From contig OY856188.1 of assembly GCA_963693315.1 (NCBI GenBank), positions 244,757,926 through 244,821,925 of the forward strand: a DNA stretch of 64,000 bases. The letters run 5' to 3'. Positions 11,327-22,184 of the stretch are shown here, in pieces. Source of the DNA: Diogma glabrata. Its lineage: Eukaryota > Arthropoda > Insecta > Diptera > Cylindrotomidae. Each line of letters opens with the position of its first letter. Positions within the stretch are counted from its first letter, which is position 1. The position numbers and the translations under genes are program-made. The notes below the pieces were generated by a model. It had not been told where the DNA came from, made no database searches, and was given only the letters and a program-made list of their open reading frames with translations.

Positions 11327-12239
11327 ATAATCTGTTCGATTTTCTTATATGAATTATATATTATCGTATCGTTATGAATTTATAGAAATTTGATAATTGT
11401 TTTTTTTTATTATGTTTACTTTTTATTGATATTAAATTTAAAAAAAAATTTTATTGAGATTAAAAAAACTGTTTTTATTTTGTTTGCGCATCAATGCAAT
11501 GTGTGAAATGTCGCTTTAAAATCTTCTACAAAATAGCTGCATTTCATGCAACCGTGTGATCCGGATCCGCTTAAGTTTTACATACAAAATCAGATCCAAC
11601 TTTGTTTTTAGATCTAAGTTTGCATGTAAAATTTATGCAGATCCGGATCACACGGTTTCATGAAATGCAGCTAATATTGCATTGCATTTTAATTGTGAAT
11701 TTTTAACAAAACCTTCGACGAGCATGTTTTATTTGCACTTTTACAACTTATGTTTCTGTATTTCCAAATGGAAAACAAATTAAGGAATAAATTTTTCTTA
11801 CTTTATTTCCTTTACTCTCATTATTTATTTATTTATTTTTTTATCATTCATAATTCAACAGTTGGATAACATAAGAAAATAAAAATTAAATTTTTTATGT
11901 AGTAAAAATAAAATAGAAATTAGATATAAAAAAAGTTATAAAATGTTTTAAGATGTTTAAAGCACTTTGCACTTTTTGATCTAATAAAAATAAATAAAAG
12001 AAAATTTGACCTGATTATGTTTAATAGAGATTTATCTATAAAAAAAACTGAAAATAAATCGTTTCAAGTTGTTTTGTGATTAAATGAAAAAGAGGTGTTG
12101 AAGTGGAATTAATTTTGTGGAATTCAGTGATTGCATTTTCGAGACGTGATGAAATTGTGAATAACATTTAAACAGGAAGAAGTGTTAAAGGTAAACAATT
12201 ATATTAAAGATTATAGTGAGATTTTTAAAAATATAGACT
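11327..12239. other. Region downstream of CENP-C
   Basis: Apart from the palindromic element listed separately, this stretch is AT-rich and gene-free. It contains simple TTTA runs near 11822 and AATAAA motifs that could serve as CENP-C polyadenylation signals, for example near 11786. Confidence 0.4.
11535..11672. mobile_element. Short palindromic element (MITE/foldback)
   Basis: The 33-bp arms at 11535-11567 and 11640-11672 are inverted copies with one mismatch; each contains CCGTGTGATCCGGATC or its complement. The interior also pairs partly (TTTTACATACAAA against TTTTACATGCAAA), so nearly the whole 138 bp can fold into one hairpin. No coding capacity. Confidence 0.75.
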
Positions 12240-12780
12240 GTATTATATTCAGGAGCGGGATACAGTGGCTCCACAGTCACTACCAAAACATACGGCAGTG
12301 TAGATGGACGTTCCACTTAATCAACCCACTCCATCACATCATATAACGGATAACTTCACATCATATAAGGGATAACTGTGGTAGTGATGGCTAGGATGTT
12401 CACTAAACCACACTTAGTTCAGAGTCAAGAACCTTGCATAGAGCTAAGTAAAGGTAGTATGAGACAGTAATGTCAATTAGTACGCATGGAGGAACTTTAC
12501 TAGTGCGACAATCCTGCGTACTCCAATCACTGCTGTTGATATATGAGGTAACGTGAGATATCTCATACCACTGGCAATAGCAGTGGGACATCACTAGACA
12601 AGGTGGTATCTTAATGGACTGAACTCCTGTCGATACGGCACAAACCTCAATCTTATTAATGGACTATTTGTTGATTATCTACGCTTTAATAATTGAGTTG
12701 CGTGACCCGCTGACTGGGTTATTGGCAACCCAATTTTAGTTATGTTAATTTATATTTAAAAAAAAACGTTGCCTATTATT
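12240..12780. other. Unclassified moderately GC-rich repeat-like stretch
   Basis: The base composition is less AT-rich than the flanks. A short direct repeat occurs (ACATCATATAACGGATAACT, then CACATCATATAAGGGATAACT with changes). No long open frame is present. It looks like a TE remnant, but I cannot place it. Confidence 0.3.
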
Positions 12781-12890
12781 TTTTTAATAAAATGTGTTGT
12801 ATAGTAGGCATTACAATATGTATCACAACAACACATAAAAACCTTTTAAGACCAAGGTCCCACAACAACATTCGTTCTTAGGATGTTAAT
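12781..12890 (-). mobile_element. 3' tail of the jockey-like LINE family
   Basis: The stretch matches the last codons and 3' untranslated part of the LINEs at 3942-4432 (plus) and near 22200 (minus). Shared features are CCTTTTAAGACC, ACAACACATA and the block for LKRYLCV. It is a severely 5'-truncated copy. Confidence 0.65.
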
Positions 12891-12904
12891 GGTCACAAAT
12901 CTTT

Positions 12905-13010
12905 TTTAGGGTTCCGTTACTTTAAAAAAGTAAAAACGGTACCCTATTGGTGAGACTTCGGTGTCCGTCCGAATTTCAACATAATCAATTTACTCACAAA
13001 CTGTTAGTGC
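12905..13010 (+). repeat. AGGGTTCCGT-type dispersed repeat
   Basis: The sequence starts AGGGTTCCGTTACTTT, reaches ACGGTACCCTATTGGTGAGA and continues into GTCCGTCCG. A related start, AGGGTTCCGTTTTCTA with ATTGGTGAGA, occurs at 28378. The pattern resembles a widespread arthropod repeat. There is no coding capacity, and boundaries are approximate. Confidence 0.5.
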
Positions 13011-13352
13011 TATAAAGTTGAAATTTTCTACAGTTCTTAAATGTGTTTTCCCATGCCTACTGATAACAAAAAAAAAAAATTCAAATATTTGTTTGCATCT
13101 ATATTTTATTAAGTTATTTTTTTTTAAAGTTGGACACTTTGTATGAGGCTAGTTGATACCTTCATTTCCCTAAGATTTTCAGGATGTATTAGGAGTACTG
13201 TGATAAGAAAAAGTGCAGTTTACCACCTCTTAAATGTGGCGCGGGTGCGGTTGACCTTGAATAGAGGTCAAAGTTGAAGATCACGGGTTAATCGTATAAA
13301 TTATATGATCATTTTTCTTCATAAAACCATGGGTCACCGATGACATTTTTTT

Positions 13353-15501
13353 TAATATGGATTCTACTTGATACTAGGTAGATGTTAGCATATTTAATTT
13401 GGTGACTCACTAATGGCTTTGAAGGCCAAGGTCATTCGAAAATGATCTTTTCGTTGCTTTTTTTGCCTTGTTATCGGTCTTAATATCTACTACACACATG
13501 AGTGACCCTGGATTACTACAACTACTGGATTAATCACACAAAATATGAAAGTAGTTAGAAAAATTTAAAACAGCTTGGGCTACTCTTGGCTTTAGGAGCT
13601 ACACGGTAAGTTGATAATTTTTCAAAAAAGATCAAAGTTCAAGGTCATTAACTCTAGAAGTCATCAGTCAAAAAGTTTGAGACATAGTTGTAATTATACT
13701 TTATACTGTGTAGTTTAAGGTCCAGGCTTAAATCCCGTGGGGGAAGTGTTTGTTTTTTTAATACATGTTTTTTTTTCAAACGTCTAATATGCGTTTTACA
13801 AAATGTATCCTTATGCACATTTTACATATTTTTCAGGCTATTTTTGATTTTATAATTATTATAAATTAATTTTTTATTAGGGCCATAATCGATTTAGTAA
13901 ATAATTTTAAAATCGCTATCCCACAATACCCCCCTTTGAAGAAAAACTAATATATTAAGGTTTTTAAATTAATTTTATTTGTTGTCTTATTTTGCTGTCA
14001 TTTCATTTTTTGTTTAATAAGCGATTGAAATGAACCCGCCTGTGGTCTCTCAATGCCCTGATTCTGTTGTGGGATTGTGATTTTATCATTAGTTTCCACA
14101 AATAAACAGCGCCCCTAGTAGATTATTACTTGTAAAAGTTAATTTTTATTTCGTTAAAATATACTTGCTATACAAATAAAATATATAGTGGTACATAATA
14201 ATTCATCAATTTAGTGTTTATTAGATACTAATTTAAATAAAACATTGGTGCATAAAATTAAAGAAAGTCGAAACTATGAACTTCCAAACTCTATATTTCA
14301 TATTTTCACAGCTAATTTACATATCTTTTCGAGGATTAAGTAAACTTCATTTTGAACTTCTTCCTGAGGAAAATTTAATAAGTAACTAGTAAAAACAGTG
14401 AAAATGTTTAACCATTCTAAAGTGTTATATTATCAACTACCAAATTTCTCTAATGTCTATTAAATTAATCATAATCATGAAAACATATATATATTGGAGT
14501 CAGTATGAAAAAAACCTTAAGTTTTAAAATACTTACATTTTAAAATAAATAAAATTTTAAAATAATTGATGGGGCTTACTCCTGGTGCAAAAGTCTCCAT
14601 CAAACATTCTTTTTCTGCTAACTTTTGTTCATGAGTCAGCAAAAGCTGATGGAGAAGGTTCATATGGTGCACTTGTATCATTTGATTCATCTGATGTAAA
14701 TTCGGTCGCCTTTCTGAGGTTTAGCTTTAGGGTATAGCTTTGAAATGCACATATGTGATCAGATTCTTGTATTGTTCGACCAGACCTAAATTTTCGACCA
14801 GACCAGACCTACTCGTCAATAAATTAAACCTTCATTAAATAAATTAAACCGTCATTGTCTGTCCAATCTTATACTTGTTCCTTTTAGTCACCAATAAATA
14901 AAAAATCCAGGTGTTCTTAAGGGGGAGTATTGTGGTTCTATAATTTTTTACTCAAACGATTATGGCCTTAATAAATAATTTGTAATCATTATAAAATCAA
15001 AAATAGCCTGCAAAATATGTAAAATGTGCATAAAATGTGTGTAAAACGCATATTGGACGTTTGAAAAAAAACATGTATTAAAAAAACAAACACTTCCCCC
15101 ACGAGGTTTAAGCCTGGACCTTGAACTACACAGTATGAAGTATAATTACAGCTATGTCTCAAACTTTTTGACTGATGGCTTCTAGAGTTATTGACCTTGA
15201 ACTTTGACCTTTTTTGAAAAAATATCAACTTTGGGACCGTGTAGCTCCTAAAGCCAAGAGCAGCCCAAGCTGTTTTAAATTTTTCTAAGTTTTTCTAATT
15301 TTTCTTTCATATGTTGTGTAATTAATCCAATAGTTTTTGCTGCGGGTTACTCATGGGTTTAGTAGATATTTAGTCCGATAACAAGGCAAAAAAAGCAACG
15401 AAAACATCATTTTCGAATGACTTTGGCCCTCAAAGCCATGAATGAGCCACCAAATTATTTATGCTAACATCTACCTAGTATCAAGTAGCATCCATATTAA
15501 A
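13353..15501. repeat. Large inverted repeat, ~590-bp arms around a ~970-bp spacer
   Basis: The arm at 13353-13947 is an inverted, diverged copy of 14914-15501. Matching blocks run in order: CTAGGTAGATGTTAGCAT, TTTGCCTTGTTATCGG, GGAGCTACACGGT, CAGTCAAAAAGTTTGAGACA and AAACACTTCCCCCACG, up to GATTATGGCC and the GGGGG-TATTGTGG inner edge. The spacer (13948-14913) has no recognisable coding frame. It is either a foldback transposon or two copies of one dispersed element in opposite orientation. Confidence 0.8.
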
Positions 15502-15565
15502 GAGAGAGACAGAAAGTAACTTTAAAAAATATTACATAGCCAAAAACAAGAGTGAACATTAAAAC

Positions 15566-15808
15566 ATACCGTTCTTACTCCTAAATCGAAATCAATTTTT
15601 TTTAAAGACACACTTAAATTTCCATTTGAATTTGATGATTGCATTCGTTTTAAACATAAAAATAAATTATTTGTATGAATGTTAATTGTTCAATTATGCA
15701 AGTAATTTGGTTTAATTATGCAAGAAAGATGAAATGGAATTGAACAAAAAATCCGAAGGAGTGAATTTAAAAAACTAATAATTTTACTCTTAGGAGTAAG
15801 AACGGTAT
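15566..15808. mobile_element. MITE with perfect 19-bp terminal inverted repeats
   Basis: ATACCGTTCTTACTCCTAA (15566-15584) is the exact complement of 15790-15808. The interior is about 205 bp, AT-rich and noncoding, and contains repeated AATTATGCAAG. A target-site duplication is not obvious. Confidence 0.75.
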
Positions 15809-17379
15809 CAAAGAACAAAAATTTTAAAGAGTGAAAAGAGCGCTGAAATAAAATTAAATGGCAAACTCTGATTTGAAGTGATTTAAAGTAATTAAATCTT
15901 TATCAAAATAAAACTGAGTCTGTTATAAAATATCTAAAATAATTTGTGTTTAATTTAATTGTAATTAATTAATTCTTAAAAATATAATTAAATAATTAGT
16001 TTTTGCTGTTCAATGTATACACGTTTCCAGGTGTACACTGTAACTGATCTGTGCACCGTCTGCGATTCCTATTGGTCGTGACAAATGAAATTCCAAGCTT
16101 TAGATCAAGAATTTTGTTATTTTAATTTATATATTTCGGTCATTTTTGGAACCCTCTTCAGTAAAGTTTGTTTTTAAAACTTATTACTAACTCTAATAAT
16201 ATTCAAATATTCCAATAGGCATAGAATTAAGATTAATTGTGGCCTCTAAAATTAAAATATGGTGCCTAAAAAGTAGAAACAAAAAATAATCAATGTTGTG
16301 CTAAAGATTATTACGTGTATCAAATAATAAACTACAGTAATAACTTCTGGATTGAATGGGCAATCTACAGGTGAGCTTAGTAATTAAATATTTTATTACG
16401 TAAAATTTGTTTTTGGAACTTTATAATTTGGTGTTTTTTATATCGGAACTTGTTGTCTGTTCCAAACCTTTCTTTGGGGTTTTATGGTCTCCTTCAAATC
16501 GAAGAGTGGAGTTATTTCCTAATCCAAGCTACACATTCAGTTTAATAATTTAATAATGGCCTGGTAGTGGTCTGAACAACCCAACTTTAAGATAAATATT
16601 AAATTCGGTGGTGTTACGGCTCATCTCTTGATTAAACATCATGGGTCATGGATACGATCTTCTGTGTTCCTCCATGGGAGTGGACTTACGCCTCCCATCT
16701 GGATTAAACGCCCATCCATACAATCAGACCATAAAGTCTTTAAGTTTTCTTCTTCCATTCGATATGCCAAGTGCTAGTTTGGCCATCCTAGCCTCCCTGA
16801 TGTACTCGAGTTGAATTCGATAATCGTTTCGCTCCCGAGATTTCCACTTTGCTCTGGGATCCATGCCAGTGGTACGTTATTCTTAAGTCTTAATATAAGG
16901 ATGTAGACCACTCGGCTTCGTTCATAGTAAAAAAATTTCTGACTGGTTCACTGATAGTGGTTGGGGTCCAATAGTGGTGGTTGGTTGTCGAGGACTTTAT
17001 TTTCTTATTTTTTTTTTGATTTTCGTCAAATGAAATGGAGTTGAATTGAGTAAAACTGACCAGCTAGCTATAGTTGACGATACTGAATTCGGGTGACAGA
17101 TCTACGGCGATCAGAACTGTTCAGTGGATTAGCCTTTTGTTGATTCAGTCCATTTAAGTGGGGAACTGTTGTGATGCAATGTCCTTTTCTGAATTCATGG
17201 TAGTGAGCTGCTGGTTTTGTTCAGGGTTTTGTGACAGTTTCGAGATTGGTCAACCATTTTTCGAGGTCTAAATATTCTTATGACTCGACCGACTTTCCAT
17301 AAGCTCGTCTTTTGTAGGCTGTTGATGGTGTGAATAAACAGAAATGTAAGGTACGAGATGCTGTGGAAGCTTGAGTTTT
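15809..17379. other. Gene-free stretch with possible degenerate coding remnant
   Basis: The first kilobase is AT-rich with no recognisable content. From about 16550 the composition becomes more even. The minus strand at 16864-16724 holds a 46-codon ATG frame rich in Arg and Glu. I do not recognise it; it may be TE debris. Confidence 0.3.
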
Positions 17380-17770
17380 TTTTATCTAAATTGGTAACAG
17401 GCCGTTTGGTCCAAGAGGTTTAAAGGATTTTGCAAACATAATTTCTCGAGCTACGTCATCTGCCGTTAACTGCTTGAAGTTTTCAGGTCGAATCTTGTGT
17501 ATTTTTTTATGTTCTTCGATACTCTTTCTTTTGAGGCGTAGAGTGAACTGTCGTGAACTTTAATTCGTTGGTTCAACTCTTGTTGGTCATTATACTGTTG
17601 AAAAGATTCTAATTTCTGAGATGTGGCCAGATGGTACAAATTTTCGAGAAGCTTGCATCAAGATGTGGAACACACGCTCTTTGACTAAAAATTTGCACCG
17701 TTGTTTTGGTCAGTTTTCACTAAATTTGTGGGCAAAAGCCATCCCAATTTGCTTTCGCGAAATAAGTGTA
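17380..17770 (-). mobile_element. Degenerate LINE remnant, region before RT
   Basis: On the minus strand the stretch reads PSGHISEIR and then, after stops, QLTADDVAREIMFAKSFKPLG, followed by PNGLLPI. This resembles the LINE segment just before the RT core (compare KPSKAIGPDGISAIM at about 63050). Several in-frame stops make it a fossil. Confidence 0.5.
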
Positions 17771-18539
17771 AACGCTACGGTCGGACTTACACTTTGTTGA
17801 TGCTGGAGTATGCCGAATTATGAATGAATAATATGTTCCGATAAATCGATCCCTCGTTGATCAACGTTTAGGGGATAGTGCCACGTTGAGTGATGATGAT
17901 TGATGTTGGCATTCTACTTCCCGTGAGGCAGCAGGTGGCTCATACTATTTATATGTTTATCAGCATAATATCGGTTTTACCAGAGTTCAGATGTAATGGT
18001 AACTGATTGTTGTTCCAGAAATCCGTCTTTTTCTGTGTGGTAGTGTTCAAATCATTAATTATGCGGTATTTCGGTGGATGATGAAACATCCGTTATTGCG
18101 TTTCTTGAATGTTGTGTTTTCCATGATTAAGAAATACCATTCTTTGCAGCCGTTGGATCGCTCCGATGTCGTATCTTTTTGCAGACCGAACCGTGCCATA
18201 TTTTGCTTGGAACCGGATTATATTCTATCCTAGTTATTAAAAGGAGTGCAGAGTAACCTTTGCTCAACTTGATTGCCACCATAAAGAAAACGATGAACTT
18301 TGAACGATGCAGTGTGGCGGGAGTCAACGATCGTTGTCCGAACGTTCCTGGGTAGTTTTGATGCTTTCAAGATAAGAATCGATTGTCGCGGCAATTGAAT
18401 GCAAACGTAATTGGTATTGCCTGTACCAGAAAATTAATGCATCTATGATCGCTTATATACATATTTTCGTGTACTTGCCAGGTCCTAATGTTTTCTGAAA
18501 GCGACACGGTGCTCGTAAGTTTTGATCTCTACTAATCAT
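17771..18539. other. Gene-free, moderately GC-rich stretch
   Basis: No long frame or recognised motif occurs. Position and composition suggest further decayed LINE sequence, but I cannot support an assignment. Confidence 0.3.
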
Positions 18540-18800
18540 GAATTCTCAACCCACATTGTTGTGGTTGTAGCGACGGTTGCAGTGCTCATCATTCGGCTCC
18601 AACTCCAGGTTCAGGAACTCTGCTACTACCTTAGTACGGTACCATAAATCTTCCTTCGTAAGTTTGGTTGAATTATTAGGACAATTGAATAAGTTATCTT
18701 CATCGTGCGGCGTGCTCTCACATGCGGGATACTTGTCAACGTTTCTGGATCAACTCTACTCATGTTGTTGTTTAGGATGCGTGACCAACCCACGTGACTT
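18540..18800 (-). mobile_element. LINE C-terminal fragment (HLF-C / P-T-L-T type tail)
   Basis: Minus-strand translation in shifting frames gives a tail with the CPxC, HxxxxLFxC, PT and FL pattern typical of the end of several insect LINE RTs. It is a diverged duplicate of 42110-42340, sharing CAGGAACTCTGCTACT and GTGCGGCGTGC-type blocks. Confidence 0.55.
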
Positions 18801-19504
18801 GAATTGACGACCGAGTCAACTATGTTATACAGGTTTTTTTGCTTGGCGTAGTGGATCACATGTATCAAATCCAAAGTTGAGAAACTGCAGAAATCGTATG
18901 AGATAGACAAACCCAGGAGTTTTTGATCTCTGATTTAAGTTTTTCCAAAGAGAAAATTTTCAAAGACTTGTTCAAGTTTCCAATAGCCATCTGTGATACG
19001 ACTCGATGATTATCCATTGCCTCTGGAGTAGAGAGAGGTTAAGGCGCTTTCAGATTTTGACTTTGTGGAAGTTTTTTCTCCGTCCACAGATTCACCATCA
19101 GAAATTGTATTGTGTGTTTTTCCCGTTGGTTCTAAGCTAATAGGAGAGAACGACGATCGAATCAACCTAAACCACATAGCCTGACAAAATCCCAATATTG
19201 AATAAAAATGCCGTGCTAAAAAGTTGCTGAGGTTGGGAAATGATTGTTTTAAAAATAATAAGCTTAAAAATTCATTTCAAAGTTATATAATTTATGAATC
19301 ATTCCTAAGGTGAAAACTCAATGAGCTCCACGGATACATTTTTATTTTTATACATTTAATTAAAAAATCAAATTAATTTCTAAGCAATCACATACGACTT
19401 CAAAGATGTGAATGCATACACTGATAACTATTTCAATGATTTTAAAAATTGTTTACTCAATACACATTTTAAACCATTTGTAAAAATACAAAAACAAAAA
19501 TTCT
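18801..19504. other. Stretch downstream of CtIP without recognised gene
   Basis: The sequence changes from moderately GC-rich to AT-rich near 19200. I see no conserved frame. Small open frames on both strands overlap without domain-like sequence. Confidence 0.35.
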
Positions 19505-19510
19505 TTTATT
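19505..19510 (-). terminator. Polyadenylation signal of CtIP
   Basis: AATAAA on the minus strand lies about 45 bases after the CtIP stop codon, a normal position for a short 3' untranslated region. Confidence 0.6.
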
Positions 19511-19554
19511 ATACAACAAAGTCAACTGGTTTTTTCCAACAATTTAAATTCGGT

Positions 19555-21250
19555 TTAATTTTGTGTGGGAGTAAAACACGGATTCCAAAATCCTTCAGGT
19601 GTTTCATGTAATCTAACATTTTTTCTGTGTTTTGAGCACTGATTTAATTTTTGTTGCAACTGCTGTTTGCTAATTTTATCACCAAGTAAAGCGTAATACT
19701 GAAAATATAAAAAAATAATTACCAATAAATATTTATCTATAATGTCTCATTCTTTACCTTTTCACAATCTGGACAGTCAAATCCTAACTTTTTCGTATTA
19801 TCTGATTTTAGTTGTAGGGGTGAATTCCGTTTACTTGCACTAAACTTTTTTCTAGCCGGTGATCTTAACTCATTTCTAGATTCGTCTTTTCTATAAAATG
19901 CAAACAAATATAATTTTATTGTAAACAACAAACTATTCCAATAATAAACATACAGTTTAATACTATTATTATCTAAATCATATTCAAAACCTTTTTCACT
20001 TTTGATCGGAACATTTGATAATAGATCCAACGAATCATCTGAACCAAAATCTAAAGCTGGACTATCCGCTACAAATATTACTTCGTTTTCTTCTGGAATA
20101 GCGAAAACACTATCGTTGGATTCCTTTGTATTATTTTTCAAACTAGAAGCTGATTTGTTATTAAATTCGAATAACTTGGAATCCGAAAACCCGTTCCGAG
20201 TAGAGCTACGATTTCGATGAGTAAATATTTCTGGTGTTGGTTGAATTAAATCTTCACAAAAGGTTTCGTCGTCCTAAACATAAAAAAAAATAAATGATGT
20301 ATTTCTTTTAAATCGATATATGTATACGAAAAATAAAAACTAACTGGAATATTTTCTTGATTCTTCTCTTGTTTAATTTGTTTAAAACTTAAATACGTTT
20401 GTCTCAACTTTTTATTTCTGGATCTTGGACTAACCTCTATTTTAGGTGGTCGATTTTCATTAACTTCATCAATTTGATCTAATTCACGAACCGATCTTTC
20501 TATTGGTTGGTAAAACGATCCGAAAGTAGAATTACTTTTTTTAATTGTACCTTTAGTTGTCCATTTCGGTTCACTTTCTCTACATGGAATGTGTTTTCGT
20601 TTAGGAATTTCGATTTTAGAAATTTCTTCATCGGAACTTTCAAAACTTGTTTCATTGGAATGTGTTGAGTGTTCTGTATTACTTTTCTCTTTTTTAAAAG
20701 TTTCGATTGGAGTTGGTTGGATTATATTTAAATTAAAAATATCTTCGTCTTCGTCTTCATTCTGACTTCGATCAGTTATCGTTTCGGTTTCATGACAAAT
20801 TGCTTTATTTAAAGAATTCGAAGAAAGATTTTGTGACGTTGGAGTTCCTGGTACATATAAAGTTCGGGAACATCTGAAAATCAAAGTTAATTTATTATTT
20901 CATAAAATTTTAACTTGTAATATTCTACTCTAGTTCTTTTTCAACATTTTTCAACTTTTCAACAAGATTTAGCTGTTTTTCTTGTAAATCTAAACATAAT
21001 TTACTTAAACGTTGATTTTCTTTTGACAATTCCTTATTCTCATTCTCTTTTATCAGGATTTTATTTTCCAATTCTTCGTAATCCTCTAGAAAAGTAATAA
21101 AAAAACCAAATAAATAATTTGCATCATTAATTATTTCTGTTTCTTACTTTTGAAGACATCTTTTAATAAATCAAAATATACAAATTTACATGATTTATGG
21201 GACTTATCGTTCGTCATTGAAAGACACAAATCACACTTTTTAAATACCAT
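19555..21250 (-). CDS. CtIP: CtIP/RBBP8 (Sae2-family) DNA-end resection protein, six exons
   Basis: CtIP stimulates MRE11-RAD50 nuclease to start 5' resection of DNA double-strand breaks. Proposed exons, in order of translation: 21250-21148, 21085-20929, 20873-20345, 20273-19954, 19890-19758, 19698-19555. All borders are GT-AG, the introns are 55-71 bases, phases agree, and the product is about 461 residues. The N-terminus has CDLC (6-9), and residues 36-87 are a strong coiled coil, as in the oligomerisation region. The middle is acidic, Ser/Lys-rich and disordered, with IIQPTP and LIQPTP repeated. The C-terminus is diagnostic: CPDC (409-412), YY, then CSKHR (435-439) and ETPEGFW (446-452), matching the Sae2/CtIP C-terminal domain. 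It is shorter than vertebrate CtIP (near 900 residues), as invertebrate members often are. No disruption was seen. Exon borders were read by eye. Confidence 0.88.
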
Positions 21251-21429
21251 TATGGTTGTCCAGTTTTTAGTTTAGATAATATAAATCATATATTGAATTA
21301 TATTTAGTTTAGTCAAATAAAAAATGAATAAAATTATGTTTAGTTTAGTCAAATTTATTTTTGATTACTATTCGATTTGATATACCGACCGAGTTTTATC
21401 TTTTTAGTTTTTGACAGTTTTAAGTCTGA

Positions 21430-21708
21430 ATCAACACGTATAAGTATGTCACACTACAATGCAATACAAATAGTTTTATCAAAACTCAAATTAGCGCGTA
21501 CAATTTAACCAACGAACTTAAATCTAATATTGAAAATGATTTACATTTGACATTCCGAACATGTGCGTTTTTCGTAAATAAACAAGTACCGTCAAATTTA
21601 ATTATCTCTTGTTGTTTTGATAAAACAGTATATATTTTGGAAGCTGAATTAACGTCTAACTGTTGCTGCCACTTTGGCTATTTTTTCTGCAGTTATTTAA
21701 TTGAGTAA
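21430..21708 (+). other. ATG-less 92-codon open frame, function unknown
   Basis: The frame lies head to head with CtIP, starting 180 bases from its ATG. It is open from just after a TGA (21427-21429) to TAA at 21706 and has no in-frame ATG. The translation has protein-like composition, for example NLTNELKSNIENDLHLTFRT and SNLIISCCFDKTVYILEAEL. It may be an exon of an unrecognised gene or a pseudogene; an ATG in another frame at 21446 would need a frameshift. I recognise no family. Confidence 0.25.
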
Positions 21709-21988
21709 ATATTCAAATTTAGGACCGTTAAAGTTAAATAGAAGTGATATAACCGTAATCGCGTTTAACAAAATCGATGTGAGAGACCTTTGTTTAACAA
21801 CGATGACATGTAAGTACGATCGATTAAACTATCTAGGATTGGATTCTGGTTAGCGTCTTCTTGCGGAATATCATATTTATTGAAGTTATACTTTACGCTC
21901 GTTGTACACATTGATGGGGTGTTCGAGAAACCGCGTCACGTTTTTTTTAACCTTTATGCTGTGGTAATAAAGACAAAATTTCTAAATC

Positions 21989-22105
21989 AACCTTATGCTG
22001 GTATGGTAATAATGCAATAAAGACGGAATTTCTAAATCAATTATAATAATTATTTTTTATAATTGATTTAGAAATTTCATCTTTATCACCATAGGGCATA
22101 AGGTT
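21989..22105. repeat. Hairpin-forming inverted repeat
   Basis: The left arm (ACCTTATGCTGGTATGGTAA, then AATTTCTAAATCAATTATA) pairs with the right arm ending ACCATAGGGCATAAGGTT around a centre near 22050. A partial third copy in direct orientation precedes it at about 21950-21988. Noncoding. Confidence 0.65.
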
Positions 22106-22184
22106 CAAATTGTTTTTGACTAAGAAAAATCGACGATTATCCGCAAACATTTTGTACAGTGTGTGTATAATGAAACCACTTTTT

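Noticed and set aside
18127..18327. 66-codon minus-strand frame in the GC-richer stretch
   Set aside because: No recognisable protein family; more likely part of decayed transposon sequence.
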